This document shows, piece after piece, positions 31,462 through 42,905 of a stretch of DNA of 64,000 nt; position 1 is the stretch's first letter, and every line of letters begins with the position of its first letter. The DNA lies in the NCBI GenBank assembly GCA_946902875.1, contig OX336343.1:23669596-23733595 (forward strand). The letters run 5' to 3'. Position numbers and translations under genes: made by a program. The notes below the pieces were generated by a model, which did no database searches, had not been told where the DNA came from, and was given only the letters and a program-made list of their open reading frames with translations. This stretch comes from Nematopogon swammerdamellus. Its lineage: Eukaryota; Arthropoda; Insecta; Lepidoptera; Adelidae.

Positions 31462-31765
31462 CAAACTTCATGGCGTCGTCGAGGCAATCCGCCGACGTAC
31501 CAAAGTATTCGATATTGGATACCGGGTGGCTAAGCTCAAGTGGCAGTGGGCTGGGCACGTCAGCCGAAGAGACGACGACCTTTGGAGTAACCGTGTCCTA
31601 CACTGGCGGCCGTGGACAGGGAAACGGAGTGTGGGAAGACGACATCAAGTACGTCGGCGGAAAGCAGTGGTTCCGTACCGCTGACGGCCGGGAGGACTGG
31701 AGGAAAATTGTAGAGGCGTATGTCCAGCAGTGGACGCTTACACGCTGACTGACTGACTGACATGG
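31462..31765 (+). mobile_element. RTE-type LINE, 3' fragment
   Basis: Encodes, across a frameshift, EAIRRRTKVFDI, KWQWAGHVSR, KRSVGR and EAYVQQWTLTR, ending in (CTGA)n. Very similar to 5405-5690. Confidence 0.88.
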
Positions 31766-31953
31766 CCAGCCCGTAGCCTAAGCTCATAGAACACATTGAC
31801 AGTTAATATGGGCAAATATCCCCATATTACCGTGTCGCGGACACGCCTCCTTCGCATATCTACTCTCCTTCCAAAATCTTTGATTGCACTGCACTGCTCA
31901 TCACCCGCTAGACGCGCTGCATCCTAGAGCAAAGAGCAAAATAATATTGTTGG

Positions 31954-34046
31954 CTTAGTTCTAAGGTGAGACATCTTAAAAAAAGTAATTTTTGAGATAA
32001 GTATACAGAATTGTTCGTTTTTTCGCGCTCTTTTCAGTGCTATATTCGGATATCTTAAAAACGCACTGAGTACCATTTAGGTGAATGTTGTATTGAGATA
32101 TTTTGCAATAAAATAAAATAATTATTCTTCTAAAAGAGGTCATTTTAAAATATCCCATGCAAAATGAAAAATTATCATATTTAATAATGGCATAAGGAGA
32201 CAACTTAAGATGTCTTTTTTACAAATTAGGCCAGTCATACCGTACATTCGAAATAGAAATAATTGCGGTAAACTTGCTTTTTTTATATGTTGTTTGAGTC
32301 CCCTTAGATAGTATTTTTCCTTCCTGCATTTTTAATTGCTCTGTATGGCGGAGATAGCCGAGAAGCTCTCAACACTCTGCGCTGTACCCTATTTGTGAGG
32401 GCCTCGGGGAACAACAAAATAAGTTTAGCTCGCCTTCCACCTACCAAAGACGCAGCCAAGTTTCATTCATTCAGGAGCTGCCACCAGTTTCAGAAGTGGT
32501 TGGGGGTGCACAAGACCCCTACTGATTGGGGATGGCATCCAACAGTCTCGGGTTTGATGCCAACCACGACATCCATGCCCCCAGCCCCTCAACTATATCT
32601 GAAAAGCCTATCCTGCAATTGCAAGAAAGGTTGTACTGGATCTTGCTCTTGCTTGCAGGAAGGCTGGGATGAAGTGATCTACACTCTGAAAATATTGTGA
32701 GGGCAGTGAGTGCACGAATGTCCCACCAATCGAGGATGTAGAAGAAGATAGAGGCGACCCCGATGATGCTATTGAAGGAGTCTTTGATGTTTCTCCTGCT
32801 CTTCAAATGGGCATCAAACCTCCCCATCGACATCTCCCCCCTCGTCGAAGTTAATATTGATACTCCTGGGCCCTCAAAGAACTTAAGCCCAACAGTGGAA
32901 GTGAGCCTAGTAATATGTAAAAAAAAAATTAAATGATTTTTTCACTTGACTGAAATTTAGATTAGCATAATATAATATTTAACTCGATAATAAACACATA
33001 GAGAAGAATTCTAGTAATTTTATCGTAACTTCCCCTTAACACTCGATTTTAGGGTTGTTTGGTTTATGGTCGTCATCGAACAAACTATCACGCCTACGAA
33101 CACACCTCTAGTCTCAAAATGAAGGTAATTAAATTTGCTACAACTTCATTTCCCATAACTTTCCCCGTAGATACCTCATTAAGCCTGATATTTTGGTCGA
33201 AAATTGACCATTTTTCAACTTTTTAGAAAAAAAATTGCAAATTTTGGGAACCCTGTATCTCAGGAACTATTAGACCTAGAAAATTAAATTAGCGCTCAAA
33301 CTGTTGGGAGATTTATCTACATTAAAAAAGTCGTTGTGACCTTTCTCGTCAGAGCCTTCCTATGTGGTTTTTTTTGCATAAAACTAAAAAAAGTGAAAAA
33401 AAAAATTGCGGGTTTTCAGCAATAACTCGGCGCGCTCACATTTCAGAGTGCTGCAAATCTGGAAAAATACTATCTAAGGGGACCCAAACAACATATCAAA
33501 AAAGCAAGTTTACCGCAATTATTTCTATTTCAGCGATTTTTTGTGTACGATATGACTGGCCTAAATAGTTAAAATTAAGTTCCGTTTTGAGACATTGTAA
33601 AATATTATAATTAATTGTAAAATAATATAGTATTATACAAATACTGAAAATCGATTAACAAACAATATTGGGCATTATCTACCTTACTTTACATATAAAT
33701 TTATATATTATGAATTATAAATATGCTCTCTTAAAAAACAGATAATTGTTTCTGAAACATCTTGAAATGCAAGCAAAGAAGTTGAGTTCTAAATTAGGTT
33801 ATGTTGACATTTACTTATAAAAAAATTATATAAACCCCCTTTAACTACAACCAGTTTGAAGGTATTGTTTTTGTGAGTTTAGTGTATAACAACCACAGGA
33901 TAATAAATGATACTTACTACCATTGATTTTATCCCCCTATAAAATCAATGCTTACTACCAATTTCCAAGTAAAAAACAGTCAAAAAATATTTAAACACAA
34001 TTTGCTAAGCATGACTTTTTTTAAGATGTCTCACCTTAGAACTAAG
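31954..34046. mobile_element. DNA transposon-like element of about 2.1 kb with two nested inverted-repeat pairs
   Basis: The outer terminal repeat CTTAGTTCTAAGGTGAGACA (31954) is repeated inverted at 34012-34046, 33 bp nearly perfect. A second pair of about 100 bp lies inside: 32224-32320 against 33461-33567 (CCAGTCATACCGTACATTCG; AATAATTGCGGTAAACTTGC). Between them is a relic of a Cys-rich TE protein. No recognisable catalytic transposase core, so the superfamily is open. Confidence 0.75.
32340..32930 (+). pseudogene. Cys-rich transposon-associated protein relic
   Basis: Main open frame 32395-32700, preceded by GTG not ATG. It contains LARLPPTKDAAKFHSFRSC, WLGVHKTPTDWGWH, then SCNCKKGCTGSCSCLQEG, resembling the C-terminal LPPT...WGW...CxCxxGCxxxxCxC block I associate with insect transposon proteins. 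A further acidic stretch (NVPPIEDVEEDRGDPDD) follows in another frame, so it is broken by frameshifts. It lies inside the terminal repeats of the 2.1-kb element, implying it belongs to it. Confidence 0.6.
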
Positions 34047-34310
34047 AGTGTTTTTTACATTTAATTACTGCGCAATTAAATGTAAAAAAAATCATAGAGA
34101 TGTAATTAATTAATATGAAACATGAGTCTGATGATGACTGATGATGAGTCATCTAGAGCTCATTGGTTTAATAATTGACTGTGTCTGAAAAAATGATGTG
34201 ATGTGTATGAATATTATACTGTTCCGTTCGTTATAGTGCATGATCAATAATAACAAAATACCGAAGGACCACAACATCAAACTTAAAAACTTAACAAGTA
34301 CTGCAACTTT
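34047..34310. other. Unassigned AT-rich spacer
   Basis: Includes a small hairpin near the element's right end (TTTTTTACATTTAATT with its complement, loop ACTGCGC, about 34050-34090). Confidence 0.5.
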
Positions 34311-34314
34311 GTAG

Positions 34315-34720
34315 ACCCGGTTGTGAGAAACGGATTCAAGACTGATCTCTTCGCTGTGGAAGTCGGAGCAAGAGGACTACCAGCGAAGTCGCTCTACAGT
34401 CTCTTCAAGAATCTAGGGCTGCCAAGATCGACGCTAAGCTCATACACGGAGAGAGCTTCGAAAACGTCACTGGAACCAACCTACACAATATGGATAGGTA
34501 GAGAGAGGGACCGGTGGTTCCCCGCGTCCTAGTCAATGCAGACTAGCTGACGAGGGCTTGATGCGAGCCGAAACGTGAAGCATGCGCGAGAAATTTAGAG
34601 TGGCCACTCGCTAGTCCCGACCTCGATAAACACCCTCCTCTACTGCCGATGGACCCGGATATGTTCGGTGAAGCCATCGCAAGCTTAGTTCCACACCTTC
34701 GAAAATAAATGTTGTGTTAT
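34315..34720 (+). pseudogene. LINE C-terminal relic (EVGARG type)
   Basis: A frame to the stop at 34530 reads FKTDLFAVEVGARGLPAKSL and LFKNLGLPRSTL, resembling the VEVGCRG block at the C-terminus of some site-type LINEs. The following 3' UTR is shared with 26125-26250. 5'-truncated. Confidence 0.65.
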
Positions 34721-34821
34721 TCAGTAATTAAATTGCGACAGACGATTTATTAAATTTTTATTGTTTTTCATGTCTCCTTTTATTATTCCTTGTATTTTTC
34801 TCCTATCCATACATAATATTT

Positions 34822-34944
34822 GCTAAATGTGGTGGTCGGTGTTGTGCTGTAATTTACGAGAGTATCTGCAGCACAACTCAGATTTCTCTGCTTACCCCGA
34901 TTTTTGGCATACAGCGTGCGTGGTATGTATGTATGCATACAGAA
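34822..34944 (+). mobile_element. Element family B, 3' half
   Basis: GTGGTGGTCGGTGTTGTGCT, hairpin partner CTGCAGCACAACTC, CCCCGATTTTTGGCATACAG and (TATG)n tail. Confidence 0.85.
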
Positions 34945-35267
34945 TCTGCATCAGTGGACTTGCTAAAACAAAATTAAAATAAAGCTTGCAATATTGGAAA
35001 TGTTTCATTGCGCTACACTACTGCCGTTTAGCACCAGTGTGTCTCACTGAATTACACGATAATGTCGCAAATCGATTATAGATGGCGCTGAATACTGACT
35101 TACGAGCCCTTCATGAAAGGATCAGCCCGGCATATATCTGACCATTCATTTAACTGATTCGGTTATTAGTTTAGTTAAAAATAAGGGTAAAAATTAAAAA
35201 TAAATTTCTTGAAGGGCTCGTCTAAGCTTTTCCGTATTCCTACTAAAAAGTTTTTAAAACCTTTAGA
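34945..35267. other. Unassigned spacer
   Basis: No gene or repeat border recognised. Confidence 0.45.
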
Positions 35268-35895
35268 ATAAAGCTGCGTACACACCGGCCCAATGAACGC
35301 CAAGGAATGACTTTCGTTCGACGTTGTTGGCTGCCTACCGTACGTTCGTTGGCCTTCGAAGTTATGTCCAAATACATTAAACACGGCGGCGTAGCGTAGT
35401 ACGCGGTGTAGGTTAAAATATCTCGTGATTATGGTCTACGCCCTAGTAGTATTATATTCTTTTTTGGTTGGTGTAAGTTGCACAAAATGGACAATGACGA
35501 AGAAATTATAACTGCTGCTAGTTTTATATCCTTAAAATGATTCCATTTTCTCCTGACAATGCCGCGATGGTGACATCGCAAATAAAAATATCAGCAATTT
35601 TACCTCCAGCAATCATTTCTCTTTCTTTATTATTTCCAAAGACACGGTTTTTCTTTGTAGGTATAAATCGATTAACAAAAACATTTATCATACATAAATT
35701 ATTCCAATCTTTGTTTTTCTCCATAAATGGAGTGTATCTTATGTATCTTATTCCTTGATTCCTTTGACATAATTACCGCCGCATTGCGGATTGCTGGCTA
35801 ACGAACGATCGTTGGCGTCCAGAGACAGGACCAACGAAGGCCAACGAAACCCATTCGTTGGCTTTCGTTGGGCTGGTATGTACACATCTTCTGAT
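35268..35895 (+). mobile_element. Harbinger-like deletion derivative
   Basis: Terminal inverted repeats of about 38 bp with mismatches: AGCTGCGTACACACCGGCCC near 35270 against the inverse of GGGCTGGTATGTACACATCT near 35890, with CGTTGGC words inside both ends. At 35487 a short frame MDNDEEIITAASFISLK resembles the start of HARBI1-like nucleases and stops at once. The rest of the transposase is gone. Superfamily is a moderate-confidence inference. Confidence 0.55.
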
Positions 35896-35966
35896 TTTTT
35901 TTTCTTAGAAAAAAGTATGTAGATATACCTACCTACCTATTTTGAAGGTCTTGGTGATTCTGATTA

Positions 35967-36887
35967 CCCGGGTGGTCCCAGAAGTACCCGACCTGACGTA
36001 TAGATGGCAGTTGTTGTTTGAAAAAACTTACTGCATTCGAAAGTACTATTCGAATTAAAATTAAATTTAAAAAAAGAACACGCTACGTGATTTTGTTTTT
36101 GTTTGTCGGCCATCAATAGTGAACGCTCTGAGTGAAGTTTTAGAAATGGATAAAATTGGTCACCGTTATGTGATTCAATATTTTCTTCTGAAAGGTTTGA
36201 ATTCAACTAATATCAAAGATGAGCTGGATTCAACTCTGGGGGAGTTGCTCCATCGTTTACGATAGTAAAATATTGGGTGGCAGAGTTCAAACGAGGTTGT
36301 ACGATCTGCCAAGACGAACATCGCAGTGGTCGGCCAAACGAAGTGACCACGCCAGAAATGGTGAAGAAAATCGATAAAATAGTATTGGATGACCGTCGGT
36401 TGAAAGTGCGCGAGTTAGCAGATAATTGGTAGGCATTTCAAAAAGTGCTGTACATCGCATATTGACTGAAAATTTGGACACGAGAAAGCTGTGCGCAAGA
36501 TGGGTGCCGCGTTTACTCACAATGGAACAAAAACAACTTCGTGAGGATGTTTCAGTCGAGTGTTTTACAATAATAAAGCGGAATTTTTGCGCCGATTCGT
36601 AACAATGGACGAGACCATGGGTTCATCATTTCACACCTGAGACCTTGAAACTTGAAAAAATGGCTCGGAGGTAAACGATTTACAAACAATAAAGAGGTAG
36701 AGTCGGCAGTTGAGGGCTACTTTGAGGAGCTCGACGGTTCTCGCTATAAACATGGTATCGAAGCTATTGAACATCGCTGGGAAAAGTGTATCGAGCTAAA
36801 AGGAGACTACGTTGAGAAATAAAGGTAGTTTTTCAAATTTTTTTTTTGTTTTCTTTGTTAGGCCGGTTACTTCTGGGACCACCCTCG
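35967..36887 (+). mobile_element. mariner element, internally deleted
   Basis: Terminal repeats CCGGGTGGTCCCAGAAGTA (35968) and its near inverse (36860-36885), flanked by TA. A broken transposase frame starts at the ATG at 36146 (MDKIGHRYVIQYFLLKGLNS, a mariner N-terminal helix-turn-helix), then YWVAEFKRG and EHRSGRPNEVTT. It is interrupted by stops and small indels. The first catalytic Asp region (TMDET then WVHHFTPET after an extra base) is present, but the sequence jumps to the C-terminus (NNKEVESAVEGYFEELD), stopping at 36820-36822. The second and third catalytic Asp are deleted. Full mariners are about 1.3 kb; this is 0.92 kb. Confidence 0.92.
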
Positions 36888-38344
36888 TAGTTAACACGGC
36901 AAGCGTAAGGGTGACTCAATTTAATTTGATTAAAATATGTTGTATTATAGTAAAATTATTTGATTGCATTGCATCAGTCTGCGTGTAGGCACCATAGATT
37001 GTTTTAATTTAATGGTGGGCACTATACATTTGTACCACAGAGCAGCGATCAGCGGCGTCGGCGGGTAGGTCTCTAGCTAGCTCTCTATCTCGATGGTACC
37101 TATACCTACGTACAATGTCCAATAATGTTTAATTAAACTCAAAATATGCATAGTATGAATAAATAAAAAAAAAAAATACAGAAGAAAGTAAATGTTTCAA
37201 TCTCTTGGATTCCTGTCAACGTGGCTAGCCATGGAATCCTAAAAACTAGAAAAGACAAGACAGAACACGTAAATAAAGTACCTACTATACACTACCTACA
37301 GTACCTACTGTACACTATACTTACTAAACACTGTGTTACCGCTCTAATGCTGATTGAATCGATGACCCAAATCCAAATTCATTTATCTAGAATTTCATCC
37401 CAATATCCTTTTAAATCTTTGCCAATATCCCTATTCCGCCTATCAACACAGACAGTTTATTGGCTTGCTCAGTTTTTGCATAAAAACGCTTGCCTGTACC
37501 TCTATGGCCATTGAAACGGCCCCGAACCCAACCCATTCGCGTGTCCTTCCATTGACATTGTATACCCCATTACCTCGAACTGACCGCTCCACCGACGCGA
37601 CGTTAGGGGCACTGACGGATCCAGCTTACTCTTGTGGGGCCAATTTGATCCACATCCTTGTTAGGGTGCCACTTTACATCGGTCAAACATCATATGTTTG
37701 ACCAATGTCTTCACATTGGTCAAACATATGATGTTTGACTAAATTCTGGGAAAATTCTGTTAGTTCCATCTTCCTTTTACCTATTTGCTTAGTTGGATTA
37801 AGATAGAAATAAAATATTTGCCAGATATTTATATAATTAGGTAGATAAATATACACTCATTCAATCTGCTAACGAAAAGGCTCTAAGCACATAATTGTAC
37901 TTAAGGCATTACAATTTATAATGTAGGTCCAATGTAGGTACCACAATCACTGGTTCCAACTTCCAAGATACTTCTAAAAGAGCGTTTTGTTTTTGTGTCA
38001 CTTTTCAGAGAAGTATTTTATTTTATTGTAACCGGATTGAGTTGACCTAGGAATTGAAGTCTTAGCCAGACTCGGATACAGACAATTTCACCGTAACGGA
38101 GGCATCGCAATTCAGGATTGTAAGCGGACTATAGCGTCGAAAGGTTCATTAATATACAATTCTAGTGAAACGTTACACCAATTTATTTAAATTTTTATGC
38201 CAGTTTTCAACAATGTTATTAGTTCAGTTTTTTGGCCTGCTGACCAAACATTATGGAATTGTTTGTTTGTATCTAAAAAGACATATATTTTTAAATTTTT
38301 TCATTTTTGAGCTGCTAGGCATCCTATTTTTTTTTTAATGTTCT
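36888..38344. other. Unassigned spacer of about 1.45 kb
   Basis: Mixed AT-rich DNA. The only structure I see is a perfect palindrome at 37683-37738. No ORF with recognisable content. Confidence 0.5.
37683..37738. repeat. Perfect palindrome, 26-bp arms
   Basis: Arms 37683-37708 and 37713-37738 pair perfectly around CTTC. Each arm itself contains a shorter palindrome (TCAAACATCATATGTTTGA). Confidence 0.95.
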
Positions 38345-38468
38345 GGAGGTCCAGGTGGAACACACAGTTTCCATGGACCCCCCAGAGGGTCTAGGTAGAA
38401 TAGAAAGTGGAATATAAAGTATCCGTGGACCCCCCAGGGGGTCTCGGCAGGGGTCCAAGTGGAAACTT
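38345..38468. repeat. Short repeat with GGACCCCCCAG
   Basis: Two or so degenerate units: GTGGAACACACAGTTTCCAT then GGACCCCCCAGAGGGTCT, and again TCCGTGGACCCCCCAGGGGG. The GC-rich core is itself quasi-palindromic. Confidence 0.7.
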
Positions 38469-38489
38469 CCATCGCATTGCTATATTTTT

Positions 38490-38526
38490 AACCCCCGACG
38501 AAAAAAACGGAGGGGTGTTATAAGTT

Positions 38527-38569
<43 letters not shown>

Positions 38570-38760
38570 TGTCTGTGGCATCGTAGCTCCCAAACGGATG
38601 GACCGATTTGGATGCGGTTTTTTTTATTAGGAAGCCTGTTTAATCGGGATGGTTCTTAGCTATGTTTGTAATCAAGTAATTAAGTAATTAAGTAATAAAA
38701 AAAATTATTATCTTCAAAAGTGGACCGATTTGCATGCGGTTTTTTTTAAAAAGCTTGAAA
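38490..38760 (+). repeat. Dispersed repeat (ACCCCCGACG family) with (GT)n
   Basis: AACCCCCGACGAAAAAAACG, GGGTGTTATAAGTTTGACG, a GT microsatellite at 38528-38568, then GGCATCGTAGCTCCCAAACG. A layout I recall as a common lepidopteran repeat. Confidence 0.7.
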
Positions 38761-38768
38761 TAAAAGTT

Positions 38769-38983
38769 AAATTACAAATTTAAAAAACCCCCGACTCCCA
38801 AAAAGTCAAAAATAACTCCCGTTTACTTACCCAAAGGAGTCGGGGGACCGCTAAGCAAATTAAATATAAAGACTCAAAAGTTGCGCGGGAATTTACTTAG
38901 CGGTCTACCGACTCCTTTGGGTAAGTAAACGGGAGTTATTTTTGACTTTTTGGGAGTCGGGGGTTTTTTAAATTTGTAATTTT
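38769..38983. repeat. Inverted repeat with arms of about 90 bp
   Basis: Arms 38769-38862 and 38890-38983. The outer 73 bp are perfect (include CCCCCGACTCCCAAAAAGTC), the inner 20 have about three mismatches. The spacer is 27 bp. It follows the ACCCCCGACG repeat and shares its words. Confidence 0.93.
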
Positions 38984-39194
38984 GTTCAGTTCAATTAATC
39001 TAATGGCAGTGTAGTTAGAGAATGGCAACCGCTGTACATATTTGCTTATCGACATTGTTTTCTAGCTGATCTATACAAGCAGTGGTAGAGGAAAGCTTAA
39101 GGTAAACCCTAGATTAAGAGTTCAAGTTTGAAGACTTGTGCTATAAAATATGAGCCCAATAGAATGTATTAAAGGCAAAACCAGTCCCCAATTC

Positions 39195-39290
39195 TACTGC
39201 GGTATTGCGCCTCTCGAGAGATGTTTTAGCTCTGTCGACTTCACCATTGGTCCCTCGGCACAGACACCCATGTTGGTTTACATAAAAAAA
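39195..39290 (+). mobile_element. LINE-X 3' tail
   Basis: TTTTAGCTCTGTCGACTTCA, CCATTGGTCCCTCGGCACAG and CATGTTGGTTTACATAAAA: only the last 90 bp of LINE-X. Confidence 0.78.
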
Positions 39291-40477
39291 TCAGCCGGGA
39301 GGGAAGACTGGGCCAGCTGTCGACGCATAACCTATTGAAGTTGTGGGGGGGTTGCCATTGGATCTGTCGTCGTCGCCCCCTCTAAATTCGCCCTTGGTGA
39401 AAAAGTAGGTCTACCTAGATGGCTGGAGTGGCCGGTGAGCGAGCGACCGGACGCAGGTGCGGTGCGTTAGCGGCTATCCTGGGGGCACTAAACGCAGATT
39501 GAAAAAATCAAATGTACCCCTCGTGACCGCGCCCCCAGCCCTCCCGGCGCCTCGGTTGACGCGTTTCGAGAGGTTGCGGGCGACTGACGATGTATTCTCA
39601 CTCGAGGGAGAACTCGTCCTATTGCCCGGGAAAAGGGTTCTCCTTTCGCTTAGTACGCGCTGCCTGTAGGTAGGCATTCCAATTCACAATGGCATCTGCG
39701 TCTGAAATATAAATGGTTATAATATTAAGTAGTAATTTCGTCGCCGTTATTGCAACAACACGTATCTTGGATTACTCAAACTTTACAGGAGAGACAAAAA
39801 ACTGTAATGTCCACAAAATATGAGATTTACAAATATGGTTTCTTTGGATGATTGATTGCAAATATTTTTTTACAATATATTCAATATAAAAAATAAAGAA
39901 TATATATGTACTGTGTAAATTAGGAAAGATGAGTGTTATTAGTATTACTAATATTTTAGTGGAGATACTGGTTATTGCCACATTAAAAAATAGCCTTGGC
40001 GTCTCCGACTTGCCATGATGATATTCTGCAACAACACGTAAGTTGACTAAAATGATTGCAAAGTTTATTATTTGAATACATTTATAATATAGAATACATT
40101 GACGAATGAAGGCAGTTTTTTCGTACGGTCTGACTCCACAAACTGGCTGAATGATGCGACGCACAGCGTGCCTAATAAATATTTAAGAATGTTTGTATTT
40201 TCTCTCAATAAAAACATTGTTCCGGGCAATTTACTTCAGCCCGACGAATTCTAGTTTACGCATTAAAAAATAATCCTACCTAATTGAAGGAAATTCAAAA
40301 AATCTGTACCGATCGACGGTTCTATGTTCGCTTATTATAAATCTAAAACTACTCAATCACTTCACATTGTGTTTACACTGACGTTTTCTGACACATCCAA
40401 GGATGCTGTGGGATATTCTCTCGCGAAGCGCAGCCGCACGAAACGCTGTTATAAATAAATGAATGATAGTGTTGTTC
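39291..40477. other. Unassigned spacer with GC-rich island
   Basis: 39420-39665 is GC-rich with a plus-strand open frame of 70 codons (39457-39669) that I do not recognise. It could be an exon or promoter; no splice evidence. The rest is AT-rich. Confidence 0.4.
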
Positions 40478-40592
40478 CATTATGTGGATGGATGAGAAGA
40501 GCGGAAGACCGCCTGTGGTGGCGTGCCTTGGGAGAGGCCTATGTCCAGCAGTGGACCGATACAGGCTGATGATGATGATGATGATAATGATT
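40478..40592 (+). mobile_element. LINE 3' end with (GAT)n tail
   Basis: GGCGTGCCTTGGGAGAGG then CCTATGTCCAGCAGTGGACC encodes WRALGEAYVQQWT and runs into a (GAT)n tail. A second RTE subfamily, since the other RTE copies end in (CTGA)n. Confidence 0.78.
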
Positions 40593-41439
40593 ATGTAATA
40601 ATTATCTTCGAAATTCGAAGTATTGCATTGTTGTAGTCTGTATTGTGTGTGTGTGTGTGTACAATGTAAATTGTACTTTATTGCACTGAAAAAAAATACG
40701 GACAAAAGGTAACAATGCCCCTAAATACCACCTACATTTGGGGTATTATAAATAACAGCAAGGTGAGTGGTGGAAAGAATTATACATATATAGAGTTAGA
40801 TGACCCAATCACGAACGTATTGCATAAATGAACGAATTTCGATTATGGAGGTAAATTTTGGGGGGCAAATTAGAAAGTAAACAATTTTTTTCACGTTTTT
40901 CGAATGCGACATTTCAATGGAAAAGGCTTATTATAAGAAATACAAATATATGTATTTTTAAATTTTAAAATGCATCGTTCGAAAATATACGAAAATCAAG
41001 CATTGCCACCCTCCCCCCCCCCCCCCCCCAGTTATCTCCGAAACTACTGAGTCTAAAAAATGCGAAATATATACGGCCTCTCTTATAGTTTACAGGGAAA
41101 CCTGAACGAAAATCCTAAGTCTTTTAAAGTTCTCACAAAAAACGGAATGTCACGGAACCCTCACGCAAGTTCGACTCCATAAATAGTTTGAGGGCTGCAA
41201 TATTGAACCCTCGTAAAACCCGGCACACGGCAACCTCATCTCACTCGAACTAAGTAGTCGCTGGCACTAGTGAGGCTTATGGGCTTAACGCTATTGTGAT
41301 TTGTACCTGGGCTTAACTGAATGCCTTAATATCTCTAAATCTATATACATCTAATCGGAGTACATATCTCCAAAATTTAATTAATTTCTAAACAAAGTGT
41401 GTGTGTGTGTTTTGAATTGTACTAATTCTAGAGGCACTA
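40593..41439. other. Unassigned spacer with simple repeats
   Basis: Contains (GT)n at 40643-40660, a C-run at 41013-41029 and (GT)n near 41397-41410. No gene recognised. Confidence 0.5.
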
Positions 41440-41980
41440 TATTCAATCTACGCAGATACTGCTAGACATACGCCTCTCCAATATTCCTCCGGTGCTCCCG
41501 TCCTTCAGCGGTTTTGAACCGCTGCTTTCCATCGATTTACTAGATGTCGTCGTCCCACCTGGCGGATGGTCTTCCCACACTCCGTTACGCTGTCCAAGGC
41601 CGTCAGTATAGGACACGGTTAATCCAAGCATGGTCGTCGTCTCGTCGGTTGACGTGCGCAGTCCACTGCCACATAGGTAAGATTAGCCACCCGGTGTACA
41701 ATATCGACTACTATTTTGGTGAGTCGGCGAATTGCTTCGCTCGTTACGCACCATATCACTTAGCGAATACTTAGCGATATTCCCAGCATTGCTCGCTCCA
41801 TTGCTCGCTGGTCAACTTTCACCCTTTGGAAAACAGCGACCGTCAGAGTAACCGTGTGGACGAACTAGTCATAAATGCGGGTCTTTAAATTTCCAGTAAG
41901 ATTAGACCTCAGGGCGAATTTTGACTTTTCGAAGGCAGCTATACCCAGTTGAACTCGTCTCTCGACCTCGCATACTTAAT
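41440..41980 (-). mobile_element. RTE-type LINE, 3' fragment
   Basis: The longest RTE piece here. The minus strand encodes, with frameshifts, VDQRAMERAMLGISLSDMVR, AIRRLTK, RNGVWEDHPPG (shifted KRSVGRPP region) and the C-terminal end at 41445. It extends upstream to about 41975. Confidence 0.85.
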
Positions 41981-42761
41981 GTACCAAGCCACCACGAGCA
42001 TTAATGCCATAACACATTTTATTGTAGCTAAACTTAGCTAGCGTTGCCTAATCGCACCGCCCGAAAACATTAGGTTCTTTTCACATTCAAATAATAAATT
42101 AGTTTGTATGAACACTTTACCTATTTATTTACGTGGAATGTAGTAAAATGGTTCACTATGGTTTTTCTTTTTTATACTATATATAGTAATTACAATAGAT
42201 TTTTTAATGCATACACTGCGGAATCATTAGCACGAATGGTAATTCGCAGAATATCCCATTCATCTCTAAAGTGTTGAATCGTCTGGGCGGCGCGCGGCGG
42301 GCCGGCGGCGGTGCGCGCTGGGCGGCGGGTGTAGGGCGGGCGGGCGAGGGGACAGCGTAATTGGTCGTATGAATAGATTATTGCGAAGGCTGCAGTCGCG
42401 TCGGACGTACATATCGATACGTCATTGTCGCCGCTTAACGGAGACTGCCGACGATTATGGATGGAGTACTTGATGTTGCATTGAATAGCTTCGCTGATAT
42501 GGCTGCTCGTGCAAGATCACTTACGTGGTAGGTAGTATTACTGAAATATAAATAAAATCGTTGTTTATATATCTGTGGATGCAAGACATAAACGTTGGTT
42601 ACGATGGCATAGTCTACCTGGGATGAATGAATGAATAATAAATTATATAGAATATCATGATGTATGAACAAATCATTAACTAAATAAATAAATAACATTA
42701 TTTCTCAAAATATTTTTTTGGAGTTTCCAAATGAACTTGAATGAGGTCATACTTCAACCAG
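41981..42761. other. Unassigned sequence with GC-rich island
   Basis: 42280-42345 is extremely GC-rich (GGCGGCGCGCGGCGGGCC). Flanks are ordinary. No coding or repeat assignment; a CpG-rich promoter is possible but unsupported. Confidence 0.4.
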
Positions 42762-42905
42762 GTTGGTACCCGCCCATGTTGGTACCACATACTGAAGGAA
42801 ACGTCGGTCGAAACGTGAAAATAGTTCGTGTTCTTCGTCCAGTGTCGCCGGCACGACCGATTAAGTACATACAGACACGGACACGGCAGCTAATTCACCG
42901 TTCAC
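42762..42905 (+). mobile_element. SINE family A, degraded
   Basis: GGTTGGTACCCGCCCATG, AAACGTCGGTCGAAACG and GTCGCCGGCACGACCG are recognisable; the 3' end is lost. Confidence 0.6.
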
